64,000 bases of DNA from Roseiarcus sp963820795 (GTDB taxonomy: Bacteria > Pseudomonadota > Alphaproteobacteria > Rhizobiales > Beijerinckiaceae): assembly GCA_963820795.1 (NCBI GenBank), contig CAWGBJ010000010.1, forward strand, positions 1-64,000. The letters are read 5' to 3'. Below, piece by piece: positions 18,106 to 27,286 of this stretch (its first letter is position 1; each line of letters begins with the position of its first letter). The translations under genes were made by a program, and so were the position numbers. A model generated the notes under the pieces. It had not been told where the DNA came from, made no database searches, and worked only from the letters and a program-made list of their open reading frames with translations.

Positions 18106-19944
18106 ATGTCGTCCAAATGTTTCGAATATCTGACCACGCAGGCCATCGTCACGAGTATTCTCGTCGACTGGCCGAATTCGCGCAAGACGAGGCGCTTGCG
18201 GCAACCGGAAGGCGCCAGAATTTGCATTCTGCTGCAGCGGCTGTCCGCGCTCGACACGGATGCTCAACTTATCATCGCCGGCCGCGCCCATCGCATCGTG
18301 CCCGCGACGGCGGCGGGCGGCTCGAGTTGGGTCGAACGACCCGACGGCGGTTGCCACGGACGGCTCATGCTCTCCGCGGTCGACGATGGCGATCGGCGGG
18401 TCTACGTTGGGTTCAAACTCATCAGGGAGCGCGGCGGCAAGAGTGGTCGGCTGACGCTCACTTTCGACCCGACGGCGATGCTGACCGGCGCCGACGTCCA
18501 CCCGACACTCGCTAACGAAGAGACGGGCGCGATGACCCCGTTTCCCTCGTCGGCGCCGAAGGTGATGCAGGAAATGTTCAGGCTTGGCCTTAGCATTCTT
18601 GAATCCCTGCAGGGTCTGCTGACGAATTCGAAGAGTGCGCTGTTCGATTCCGAGACGAAGAAGGCGATTCGCGACGACGACTTTCAGATCGCGCGCGTGC
18701 AATGGGGCGCCGATCTGATGACGCCGGACCCCGATCGCGTTCTGCAATTGTTGACGATCATGTATGGCGTTTGGCTCTCCGGCGATGCGAGCGCGATCCA
18801 ACTCGCGACCTACCTGGGCTTGACGCTCAAGATCGACCCCGACGCGAAAACCAACGAGATCACGGCCGTGACGATGCGGAAGACGCATGGCGCCAAGACG
18901 CTGTATACACTCAAGTTCTCGCACGGCCACGGACGCGAGGCCCCGCCCGCGGCCGAGACGACCCCGCCGTCGCGACGGCTGCGGATGGAAATTACCGTGC
19001 ATCCCGACGGGATTGCGCAGATCGTCTCTAAAGCGTGCGAGCGGCTGCGTAAATTCGATGATAACGTTCTGGGCGCGAAGAAAGAAGCGTTCTTGGCAGG
19101 CGACCCCGCGTCGACGTTGTGGTGGCTGGAGCGCGCGATCTACGTTCTATCCCACAGCGCGAGCGAAGAAGAGCCCGTGCGCGCTTCGTTTGCCGACTGG
19201 TTGGTTCCTTACATGCTCCATGATGTCCTGGGTCTCCACGTGATCGCCGGCTTCGCCGCCGAAGACCTTGCGAAGCTTGGCGCGCTTGACGACAACGTCG
19301 CCCGCGCATGGCGCGCCGTCCCATATTCGGCGGAAACGAACTGGGCGGAGGCGATCGCGGAGAAGGCCGGCTGCGATCCGCAGACGGTCTACAACCGCCG
19401 GAAGAAATGGCTGGATGCATTTCGAGTCGACATAAAGCTGCCGCCCGATTTTTACAGCGGTCTCCGGACTCTCGGACCGATCAGCTTGACCAAGCCTGAA
19501 GTGCGATCCGCCCTAACGGCCGCGATATCGCACGGAGACGCCACGAAAGTGCTGGAGGTGATAAAGAGCGCGCTGACGGATTTTGACGGTCAAAGGCGGG
19601 AGATCGTCGGCTGCGCGATCGAAGCGCCGTTTTGCCAATTCGCCGTCGAAATGGTCAAGACGCCGACCACCTCCGCTGCGATCGGGACGCGCAAGGCGTC
19701 GCGACGCGCCGCGGCGCTCCCGGCGCCAGCGAGGGGAACCGCGCGTCCGCCGGCGGCGACCGGTGCGCGACAAAAGGGGCAGCGACCTCGAGCGGCCATG
19801 CCGAAGGCGAATCGGACCTTGGAGATAAAAACCGCGAAACGGACTGCAAACGGCGCCAAGCGCCCGTCGGCGGGGCGCGGGCAGGCACGCGGTCTCGCTG
19901 CCCGGACCCGTCGGACGCGTCGGCAGGGAGGCCACAAGCGATGA
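18106..19944 (+). CDS. large protein of unknown function with HTH-like segment and basic tail
   Basis: The gene starts at ATG 18106, eight bases after GGAGG; a GTG three bases earlier is possible. The 612-residue product has an N-terminal mixed region, a helix-rich centre (LLTIMYGVWLSGDASAIQLA), a likely helix-turn-helix near residues 415-440 (AIAEKAGCDPQTVYNRRKKW) and a C-terminal tail of about 90 residues very rich in Lys, Arg and Ala. The tail resembles histone-H1-like DNA-binding tails. I recall proteins of this general plan on alphaproteobacterial plasmids but cannot name a family. A role in replication or segregation is inference from the HTH, the tail and the upstream tandem repeats. 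Confidence 0.7.
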   Translation: MSSKCFEYLTTQAIVTSILVDWPNSRKTRRLRQPEGARICILLQRLSALDTDAQLIIAGRAHRIVPATAAGGSSWVERPDGGCHGRLMLSAVDDGDRRVYVGFKLIRERGGKSGRLTLTFDPTAMLTGADVHPTLANEETGAMTPFPSSAPKVMQEMFRLGLSILESLQGLLTNSKSALFDSETKKAIRDDDFQIARVQWGADLMTPDPDRVLQLLTIMYGVWLSGDASAIQLATYLGLTLKIDPDAKTNEITAVTMRKTHGAKTLYTLKFSHGHGREAPPAAETTPPSRRLRMEITVHPDGIAQIVSKACERLRKFDDNVLGAKKEAFLAGDPASTLWWLERAIYVLSHSASEEEPVRASFADWLVPYMLHDVLGLHVIAGFAAEDLAKLGALDDNVARAWRAVPYSAETNWAEAIAEKAGCDPQTVYNRRKKWLDAFRVDIKLPPDFYSGLRTLGPISLTKPEVRSALTAAISHGDATKVLEVIKSALTDFDGQRREIVGCAIEAPFCQFAVEMVKTPTTSAAIGTRKASRRAAALPAPARGTARPPAATGARQKGQRPRAAMPKANRTLEIKTAKRTANGAKRPSAGRGQARGLAARTRRTRRQGGHKR

Positions 19945-20865
19945 CGACGCCGCTACGGCGGACGACGACAAGCGGGCAAATTCCGCGCCGACGGCGGGGT
20001 CGCGAAGCCGACGTCGCCGATCTGACGGTGCGGCCCGAGGTGGCGTACGGCCGACGCAGGTCGTCGCGACGCGGCATGGTACTGGCAAGAGCGAAAGAGG
20101 TGCAGACCGTCCGACGTCGCTCGTCGATGGGCCATGACCCTCCGGCGAACCGATTTGCATCGCGCAGGCGTTGACGGAACTGCGGGGCGGCCCGACATGT
20201 TGGGGGCGCGGATCGGGTAACGGCGTGACCGCGCAACCGCCCATCGACGAAGACCGCCGCCCGCCCGGCCTCGACTGAGTCGTCGCTCGGCGCATGCCGG
20301 GGTCTGTACTGGCGCGAGACGATATCCGACAAATATCACCGCGCCTACCGGCGATCGCCTCGCCGGATCGACCGACGAGAAATTGGACTGGCGAGTAATT
20401 ATAAACCGTCGCCGCTCGGGGCCGCCGCGGCGGCGGCCTGTGGGCGCAAGACCCGGCACCGAACGCCGCGGCGAACCTCGGCCTCGGCTGAGCCCGTCGA
20501 CCTGACCGTTGCCGACGCCGATTCCGTTGACCGGCGCATGATTTGAGATTCGCCCACGCAGGCCGTGCAAAAACGCCTCGACGCTGCGCGAATCCCACGC
20601 GGTACAGGCGTCGTGCGCGGAGCGGGGCTGAGCCTTCCGTCGACCATCCTGCAGAGGCTCGACGAATGTCGGCAAAAGGACAACCTAAACGTCGCGCACG
20701 TGCTCGCAGCTGCGGTGATCAGCGAAGCCCTGCGGTTTGGTCACCCTCACGCTCCCAACTCGGAATTTGGCAAGGAATTGTTGATCTTTCTCGCCGATTG
20801 GCGCGAGCCGAGATCCATCCGTGGCGAAGCGGGAAGCGGCGGCGCTTCTGGAATCTGCCCGGCCG
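19945..20865. other. GC-rich stretch downstream of the 612-aa gene
   Basis: A possible 77-codon frame (19941-20174, plus) overlaps the stop of the upstream gene as ATGA but is almost only Arg/Ser/Ala and unsupported. A frame at 20565-20830 (plus) encodes the helix-like IQRLDECRQKDNLNVAHVLA-type segment without a clear family. No gene is called. Confidence 0.35.
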
Positions 20866-22152
20866 TCAGGTCGATCGGACCAAGTCGATACGGCAGGCCG
20901 ACGGGGTTTCCTTCCAGCGCCAGTCCGACCGGAGCATCCTTCCTATGCGGCCAATCGGCGCGACGCTCTTCGCGACGCGGAAGCGCGCCGCGGCTTCGCG
21001 CCAATGGTAGCAGCCGTCGAGATGGGTGAGGCCTTTGTGCAGAGCGAGGGTAATTTCATATTCGCCCTCGACACTCGGCGCTGAAAATTCAATTTCAACC
21101 TTGAAATCCCCCGGGCGACACACGCCGATTGGCGTCCCGAGAAGACGAGTGTTCGTGCCGAATACGACTTGCCCTTCGGAATCCTGGACCGCGAAACCAA
21201 TCGTCAGATCGTTTTCGGCGATGCGCGAGCGACACGCCACGGTGAGGTTGACGCGACCGCCGGGCTCGACGCTCAACGCCCGAGACCCCCAGATCCGGGA
21301 ACCCCCTCGCCCCGTCTTGGCCGCTAGAATTTCGATCTGCCGATCGCCCAAGCTCACGGCGGAGCGCTCGGAAAGCGCCCTCCGGGATCGCGCCGTATTC
21401 ACCGGTCCGCCTCTTTGGCGATCTCGAGCAAATCTGCGCACGGCCCATTGATGAAGCGCGGCATCCACGCGATTTCTGGTGAGAATTATGTCTCGCAGGG
21501 CAGGCGATGGGTCACGATCCGCCGTTTGGCGCAGAGTGACATTCAGTTTCGGAACGGCTCCGCCCGCTAAAGCCAGATCACGGCAGTAGACATCAAAGAA
21601 CCCCTGAAGATCGTCGCTGACTCCCACGAGATCATAATCTTCAAGGCTCTCGATGGCAGCCGCCAGAAGCTGATCCTCGCTCAAGTCGTCCGGCGCGACG
21701 CACATTCTGGCGGCGAAATAGCGGGCCTGCCAGTTTGTATGGTAGCGACGGACGTACGGATCCGGGTCGGCGAGATAGTCACTCAGGTCCTTGTGGACCG
21801 CGGCGACTACAAGCGGGTCAGTTATAGTGCCGTCGAGCACCTGTTCGCGATGGCGCTTGTAATGATGATACTGAGACAAGAACCGGCTTAACGGGTCTCG
21901 AAGCGTCGTTGCGTAGTACCATCCAGGCGCCAGGCGCTCGCCGGGGTAGAAGAGTAGGTGGGAGGCGATCAAGCGCTGGTTGCCCGCTTGGGCGATCAGA
22001 GCCCGATGCCAGGGATGAGAGCCGGTCTGATCAAATGCTGCCATCGGCGTTCCAATTGCCGCGGCCAAAGCCCGCCGCACACTGGTGCCGCCCGTCTTGG
22101 GAATGTGATTAAAAACCGTCTGCATAGGCTCGCGACTTGCCGTCACCATCAT
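20866..22152 (-). CDS. sulfotransferase fused to Wzt C-terminal-like domain
   Basis: The N-terminal half is a sulfotransferase. FNHIPKTGGTSVRRAL (about residues 13-28) is the 5'-phosphosulfate loop for PAPS, and TLRDPLSRFLSQYHH (about residues 81-95) is the 3'-phosphate-binding motif. The C-terminal part (about residues 285-395) resembles the sugar-binding beta-sandwich of Wzt O-antigen exporters: a VNLTVACRSRI strand, then LTIGFAVQDSEGQVVFGTNT. It probably sulfates an extracellular or surface glycan. The start at 22152 lies only nine bases from the IS630 remnant; an internal ATG at 22125 is also possible. No strong ribosome-binding site is visible. Confidence 0.8.
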   Translation of the reverse strand: MMVTASREPMQTVFNHIPKTGGTSVRRALAAAIGTPMAAFDQTGSHPWHRALIAQAGNQRLIASHLLFYPGERLAPGWYYATTLRDPLSRFLSQYHHYKRHREQVLDGTITDPLVVAAVHKDLSDYLADPDPYVRRYHTNWQARYFAARMCVAPDDLSEDQLLAAAIESLEDYDLVGVSDDLQGFFDVYCRDLALAGGAVPKLNVTLRQTADRDPSPALRDIILTRNRVDAALHQWAVRRFARDRQRGGPVNTARSRRALSERSAVSLGDRQIEILAAKTGRGGSRIWGSRALSVEPGGRVNLTVACRSRIAENDLTIGFAVQDSEGQVVFGTNTRLLGTPIGVCRPGDFKVEIEFSAPSVEGEYEITLALHKGLTHLDGCYHWREAAARFRVAKSVAPIGRIGRMLRSDWRWKETPSACRIDLVRST

Positions 22153-22160
22153 AACCAGGC

Positions 22161-22530
22161 CATCGATTCCATGAAACCGATCGTTTGGGACGCGCCATTC
22201 TCACCCCGCTGTCACCTCGTTGGGTGATTGGCGGAACGAGAGGGAGGATCAAGAGGGCGTGACGGCGCGTGGTGGAGTTGGCAATTACGAATGACGATTT
22301 TGTCGCGGCCGAAGCGATGGCGCGGTCGCGTACGGAACCAGCGAGTTGGGTGGAACGGCGCGGGGTGCCGCTCGCCTATCGAGAATGACGTGTTGTTCTT
22401 CGCGGGCGGCCAATGGGGTGTGCGCCATCAGACGGCCCGGTTGCCGTATCGCCCGTGCTGTCGTGACCGCCCGCGCCCCGGGGCAAGGAGCCCACGATCA
22501 CGGCCGAGGCCAGGCCAAGGCATGGAAGGG
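22161..22530 (+). mobile_element. 5' remnant of an IS630 element of the copy-3 type
   Basis: CATCGATTCCATGAAACCGA at 22161 repeats the end of the element at 12699-13979. The following sequence is a degenerate copy of its transposase start, up to the equivalent of about base 13100. Frame changes and the missing 3' half show it is dead. It lies between the divergent sulfotransferase and histidine-kinase genes and may carry or have displaced their promoters. Confidence 0.7.
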
Positions 22531-22617
22531 ATGCCGCCGCCATTCGATTCTGCTAACGCGCGCCACTAGTTTACAGAGTTTGGCATGCTGGCGTCGCGAC
22601 CGGCGCAGGACCAACCC

Positions 22618-24210
22618 ATGATCGAGAATTTGGTGGACCGCCTCTTCGATTCGTCGGGCTTGACGGCGCATGGCTTCTGCCTGCTCTGGGACCCAGGTCT
22701 GATTTGGACCTATGCGGTGTCCGATGCCGCCATCGGCCTTGCTTACTTCTCCATACCTGTCGTGCTCATTATCGTCGCCCGTCGCCGGAACGATCTGGTT
22801 TTTCAGCCCTTGCTTTGGCTGTTTGCGGCTTTCATCCTGCTCTGCGGCACGACTCACTGGCTCGATCTGGTGACGCTTTGGGTGCCCGCCTACGGCCTGG
22901 AAGGGCTGGTCAAGGCCGCAACCGCGGCCATTTCGCTGTTCACGGCCGTCACTCTTTGGCGCCTTTTGCCGCAAGCGCTTGCCTTGCCCTCCCCCGCCCA
23001 ATTCCGGGACGCCAACGAGAAGTTGCGGGAAAGCCAGGCACGCCTGGTCCAAGCGCAAAAAATGGAGGCGGTCGGCCAACTCACCGGCGGCATCGCGCAT
23101 GATTTCAATAACATGCTACATGCGATCATGAGCGGCCTGACCCTTCTGGACCGCCGCATCGCCGAAGGGCGCGGCGGCGAGGCCGGTCGTTACATCGCCG
23201 CCATTCGCCAGGCTGCGGACAGCGCCGCCCGACTGACCAATCGCCTGCTGGTCTTTTCGCGCCTTCAGAGACTGCAAGCGGCACTCGTCGATCCGAACGA
23301 GCTGGTGCGCGGCATGAAGGAACTGATCGGCCGCACCATAGGGCCTTCGATCCGGCTGGAGCTTCGCCTCGACGAGAACATTCGCAAAGTGGTGATCGAC
23401 GCCGCCCAGCTGGAAAGCGCGATTCTGAACCTGGCGATCAACGCCCGCGACGCAATGCCCGAGGGCGGAAAGCTCTCGATCGCGACCGCCGACCGATCGC
23501 TGACTGCGGCCGATTTGGCGGATCAGGAGGGAACCACGCCGGGCGACTTCGTCGAGATCACGGTTGCCGATACGGGCCAGGGCATGTCTGCCGACGTGCT
23601 GGCGCGCGCCTTCGAGCCTTTCTTCACCACCAAGCCGACGGGCGTCGGCACCGGACTTGGCCTCTCGCAGGTCTACGGCTTCGTGCGGCAATCCGGGGGC
23701 GTCGTGCGCGTCGAGAGCGAGCTCGGGCGCGGCGCCGCCGTTCGCCTGTACCTTCCCGCGAGCGAGCAGGCCGCCGAAACGGCGACAATGTCGAGAGCGT
23801 CAACCTTGGCGGCCGATCAAGTCATTCCCGGCGCACAAAAGACCGTCCTGGTGGTCGAAGACGTGGAAACGATCCGGTCGCAGATGGTCGAAGCGTTGCG
23901 CGACATGGGATGCCTTGTCCTGGAGGCGGGCGACGGCCACGAGGGCTTCCGCGTCCTCCAGTCTGACGCTTCGATCGACCTGCTCATCACCGATGTCGGG
24001 CTGCCCGGAATGAATGGTCGCCAGCTCGCTGACGCCGGGCGCCAACTCCGACCGGCGCTACCGGTTCTCATGGTTACTGGCTACGCCAACAGGGCATTCG
24101 ACGACACGCCGCTTCCCGCCGGAATGGAGGTCCTGGCAAAGCCGTTCAAGCTCGACGCGCTCGCAGTCAAGATTGGCGTGATGCTGAAATCCCCAGGCGG
24201 AAGGAGCTAA
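22618..24210 (+). CDS. hybrid histidine kinase with ethylene-receptor-type sensor domain
   Basis: The 530-residue membrane protein starts with three predicted membrane helices (residues about 25-115) that match the plant ethylene-receptor sensor, including SDAAIGLAYFSIP and LLCGTTHWLDL. Asp36, Tyr43, Cys76 and His80 reproduce the spacing of the copper/ethylene-binding residues Asp25, Tyr32, Cys65 and His69 of ETR1. A coiled linker (ANEKLRESQARLVQAQKMEA), the HisKA box with His160 (GGIAHDFNNML), the ATPase N-box (NLAINARDAMPEGG) and G-box (GVGTGLGLSQVYG) follow. A C-terminal receiver carries phospho-acceptor Asp near 457 (ITDVGLPGMNG). I chose ATG 22618 over 22585 because the match begins there. 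Ligand binding is inferred. No separate response regulator gene is adjacent. Confidence 0.9.
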   Translation: MIENLVDRLFDSSGLTAHGFCLLWDPGLIWTYAVSDAAIGLAYFSIPVVLIIVARRRNDLVFQPLLWLFAAFILLCGTTHWLDLVTLWVPAYGLEGLVKAATAAISLFTAVTLWRLLPQALALPSPAQFRDANEKLRESQARLVQAQKMEAVGQLTGGIAHDFNNMLHAIMSGLTLLDRRIAEGRGGEAGRYIAAIRQAADSAARLTNRLLVFSRLQRLQAALVDPNELVRGMKELIGRTIGPSIRLELRLDENIRKVVIDAAQLESAILNLAINARDAMPEGGKLSIATADRSLTAADLADQEGTTPGDFVEITVADTGQGMSADVLARAFEPFFTTKPTGVGTGLGLSQVYGFVRQSGGVVRVESELGRGAAVRLYLPASEQAAETATMSRASTLAADQVIPGAQKTVLVVEDVETIRSQMVEALRDMGCLVLEAGDGHEGFRVLQSDASIDLLITDVGLPGMNGRQLADAGRQLRPALPVLMVTGYANRAFDDTPLPAGMEVLAKPFKLDALAVKIGVMLKSPGGRS

Positions 24211-24448
24211 TGTTTGTCCCCGGGAGCCCCCTCTCCCGGTCCTCTCCCGGAAGGAAGGCGCGAGGGATGAGTTCGCATTCGTTTGCGCGCACCTTGATGG
24301 ATGAGGCGGGATATCGTGCCGGCAGCCCGGGGAGTGAGAGATACGGCGACATCCGCTTCGCCGACGCCTCTTTCATGATCCGTTCCGATCAGTCCGCGCA
24401 GGTCGCCCCTCGGGTTTTGTCGGCGCTGAGAGCAAGTCCTTCATGGCT
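24211..24448. other. noncoding gap between convergent genes
   Basis: Short stretch between the kinase gene and the SnoaL-like gene. A GGGGGCTCCCTCTCC-type duplication occurs just after the kinase stop. No terminator with a T-run was found. Confidence 0.3.
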
Positions 24449-24835
24449 TCAGGAGGCGTCGAGTTGTTTCTCGATTTCGCCCTTGTCGATCACCGACCAG
24501 ACCTCCGCGATTTTGCGCTCCGAAAACCGATAAAAGACGTTCTCGTGGAACACGACTTGGCGTCCATCGATTTGGAGCCCGAGAAACTCGGCCGTTGGTC
24601 GGCAGTCGAAGCGCAGCCTGCTCGCCACGGTCGAAGAGTCGGATACTAGAAGATCGACGACGAAACGCAGGTCCGGTATGTCACGATAATTGCCCGCCAG
24701 CATCTCGTGATAACCATTTAGCCCGATCTTCGAACCGTTATAGATTACGCCGTCGCTTACGTATTCACCGAGACGGTCCAGCTCGCGCGCATTGAGGCAC
24801 GCGATGTAAGCTTGATAATATTCGGCTAGATTCAT
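24449..24835 (-). CDS. SnoaL-like / ester-cyclase-family protein
   Basis: The 128-residue protein is a small cone-shaped alpha+beta barrel type: YYQAYIACLNARELDRLGEYVSDGVIYNG, then HEMLAGNYRDIPDLRFVVDLL, and a closing strand pair with VVFHENVFYRFSERKIAEVWSV. This is the NTF2/SnoaL pattern seen in polyketide cyclases and many proteins of unknown substrate. The start at 24835 has GAGGAG five bases upstream; the longer open frame to 24961 is not needed. It may be co-transcribed with the upstream hydrolase. Confidence 0.8.
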   Translation of the reverse strand: MNLAEYYQAYIACLNARELDRLGEYVSDGVIYNGSKIGLNGYHEMLAGNYRDIPDLRFVVDLLVSDSSTVASRLRFDCRPTAEFLGLQIDGRQVVFHENVFYRFSERKIAEVWSVIDKGEIEKQLDAS

Positions 24836-24863
24836 CCGCTCCTCGCCAATGCGATCGGCTGGT

Positions 24864-25764
24864 TCAGGACAGCCAATCGCGGACCTTGATGACCGCATCG
24901 GCGAAGGGCTGGGGCTTCTGCTGCGGCAGGTTGTGTCCCGCATCGATGACGCGGTGCTCATGCAGCCCGACGAACATGCCGGCGTGCTCTGCGGTCCCGC
25001 CAGGCTTGAGCGGGTCGGTCGCGCCGTCGAGCGTTACTGTCGGCGACCGGCACCGTGGGTTTCTGCGCCAGATGGTCTTCGAGCGGTTGCAGCGCGGGAT
25101 CGCCCGCCTCAAGGCCAAAGAGCCAGCGGTAACAATGAATCACGACATCGACGAAGTCGGGATTTTCGAAAGCGGCCGCAGACCGGGCGAAGGTCGCTTC
25201 ATCGAACCGCCAGCCGGGCGACCATTCGCTCCACAGCATCCGGCACAGTTCGCGGCGGTGTTCGGTCAGGCATTCGCGCCCGCGTTCGGTCTGGAAAAGA
25301 TGCTGATACCAGCAGACGCGCTCAAGCGACGGCGCGACGGGATGCCGTTGCCGACTCACGTCGATCACGTCGTAGCCCGCGTAGGATACCAGGCCGCCAA
25401 TCCGTTCCGGCCACAGCGCCGCCGCCACGCAGGAGGCGTTGCCTCCCCAATCGAAACCACCGAGGATCGGGCGTTCCAGGCCCAGAGCGTCGGCAAACTG
25501 GACGATGTCGCGGCCGCGGGCTGCCTGCTGCCCGCTCCGCATGACGTCGTCGGAAACGAAGCGGGTTGGGCCGAACCCGCGAGTATAGGGGGCGATGACC
25601 CTCGCGCCTGCTCGCGCCAGGATCGAAGCCGCTTCATCGAAAGCGTGCACGTCGTAGGGGAAGCCGTGCGACAGGACCACCGGCCAGCCATTGGCTGGAC
25701 CGTGTTCGACGTAGGCGATCCGCAGGGCATCGGTCTCGACGCTTCTCACCGGCTGCTCATCCAT
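24864..25764 (-). pseudogene. epoxide-hydrolase-like alpha/beta hydrolase, one frameshift
   Basis: The fold is clear: a VVLSHGFPYDVHAFDE oxyanion strand, the nucleophile elbow GGFDWGGNA with Asp as nucleophile (as in epoxide hydrolases and haloalkane dehalogenases), and the catalytic His in DAGHNLPQQKPQPFADAV. The last 60 residues lie in another frame after one extra base near 25045, between QKPTVPVA and TVTLDGATDPLKPGG. The 5' end overlaps the 3' end of the YcaQ-like gene, so the two were co-transcribed. Whether the frameshift is real or an error cannot be told here. Confidence 0.8.
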
Positions 25765-27077
25765 AAGAGGCCCTATCGGATTGCGCAGGCGCCAATTCGA
25801 CAAATGCCGGGCGGGCCTCGCCGTGGAGGGTCGCGACGAGACGGTCGATGGCGGCGACCGGCGCAATGACGAGGCTCGACAATCCGAGCCATGACGCCAT
25901 CAGGCGAAGCTCTTCGATCAGCCGTTCCACCGCGCCTTGCGGGGCGCCTGGCTCGACATGCGCTCGCTGGACGATCAGCGCGCCGGCTTTGCGATCCGCC
26001 TTCAGGTCCACGCGGGCGACGAGCGCGCCATCCATGAGGAAGGGCAGCACGTAGTAACCGTGCTCGCGCTTGTGGGCGGGCGTGTAGATTTCGAGACGAT
26101 AGCGGAACCCGAATAATCTCTCGGTTCGCGAACGGCGCCAGATGAGCGGGTCGAAGGGCGACAGCAGCGCCGAGCCTTCGAGCTTGCGGCCCGGCGCGCG
26201 CATCCTTGTGCAAATAGGCTTGTTGCTGCCAACCGCGCACGCGCACGGGGATGATGGTTCCCTCTTCGACCAACTGTTCGATCGGCAGCCGCGCGTCTGC
26301 GGCGGAGATGCGATAGTAATCGCGCAGGTCGTCCGCCGTCGCCACGCCGAGCGCCCGCGCCGAGCGCGTGAGGAGCGCCCGCCGGGCGTCAACGCCGCTT
26401 GGTGTGGGGAGTTGGAGGGTAGCGCGGGGCAATACCCGCTCGGGTAGGTCGTATACGCGCTCAAAGCTGCCTCGGCGGTGTGTCGCGGCGACCAGTCCCG
26501 CCCAGAACAGCCATTCCAGCGCATGCTTGGCGTCGCTCCACACCCACATGCCCTTCGAGGCTCTGGCGCCCGCCACATCGGAAGCGGCCAGCGGTCCCTC
26601 TGTCTCGATCCGGGCGAGCAGGGCATCGGCTTCGCCCCGCTTCTCCGCTGCAAAGGGTTCGAGTTGCCGCCACACGCCCTGACCGCGAAGCGCGCGGGCC
26701 ATACGCCAGCGCAGCAGGGGTTGGCAGTCGATTGGCAGCAGCGACGCCTCGTGCCCCCAATATTCGAAGAAGCGCTTGGGTTTGGCTGCCGCCAGCGCGT
26801 CGAGAAGGGCGGGTTCGTATGAACCCAAGCGTGAGAAGAGCGGCAGATACTGGGCGCGCACAAGAATGTTCACGCTGTCGATTTGAAGAAGGCCGAGCCG
26901 ATCTATGCCTTTGCGCAGCTCAGCCGCGCCGACAGCCTCGTGGCGACGCATCGCGTTGAAGCCCTGCGCCGTAAGCGCGACCCGACGAGCCTCGGAAGCG
27001 GAGAGTTCCGCCCTCAGTGCTGCTCTCCCGATACGGTGGAGACAAACGCGCGCAGGTCGGCGAGCGGGCTGCTCCAA
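25757..27077 (-). pseudogene. AlkZ/YcaQ-like winged-helix DNA glycosylase, one frameshift
   Basis: The protein has the signature LGLLQIDSVNILVRAQYLPL, where QID is the catalytic QxD motif of YcaQ. It continues with FFEYWGHEASLLP and a C-terminal part LSPFDPLIWRRSRTERLFGF found one frame over. A single extra base near 26200, after LHKDARA, separates the two. YcaQ-type enzymes unhook interstrand DNA crosslinks or remove alkylated bases. The best in-frame start is TTG 27077; none has a strong ribosome-binding site. The alpha/beta hydrolase gene overlaps its end. Confidence 0.75.
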
Positions 27078-27160
27078 GGCATGCGCCCATTCGCCGCTAC
27101 CTTCGCCCTAATGGCGGCGAGCCGTTCATCGGGTACGTCGATCGTGTAGGGTAAGACCAT
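27014..27160 (-). CDS. 48-aa ORF resembling an epoxide-hydrolase N-terminal segment
   Basis: The ORF starts at ATG 27160 after GAGAG and ends TGA at 27014-27016, inside the start region of the glycosylase gene. Its first residues, MVLPYTIDVPDERLAAIRAK, resemble the EHN segment that begins bacterial epoxide hydrolases. It could be a remnant of such a gene or a small coupled leader ORF. The downstream alpha/beta hydrolase lacks this segment. Confidence 0.35.
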   Translation of the reverse strand: MVLPYTIDVPDERLAAIRAKVAANGRMPWSSPLADLRAFVSTVSGEQH

Positions 27161-27286
27161 CTTCTACTCTCGAATGCGCCGCCTCCCCAAGTATGAAGTT
27201 TCGGCGCTGGATAGCCGCTTCCAAGTTGAGCGCACAAGGGGAAACGAGAACGCTTCCCATGGGTCGACCCGCGCCTCTGATCCGCC

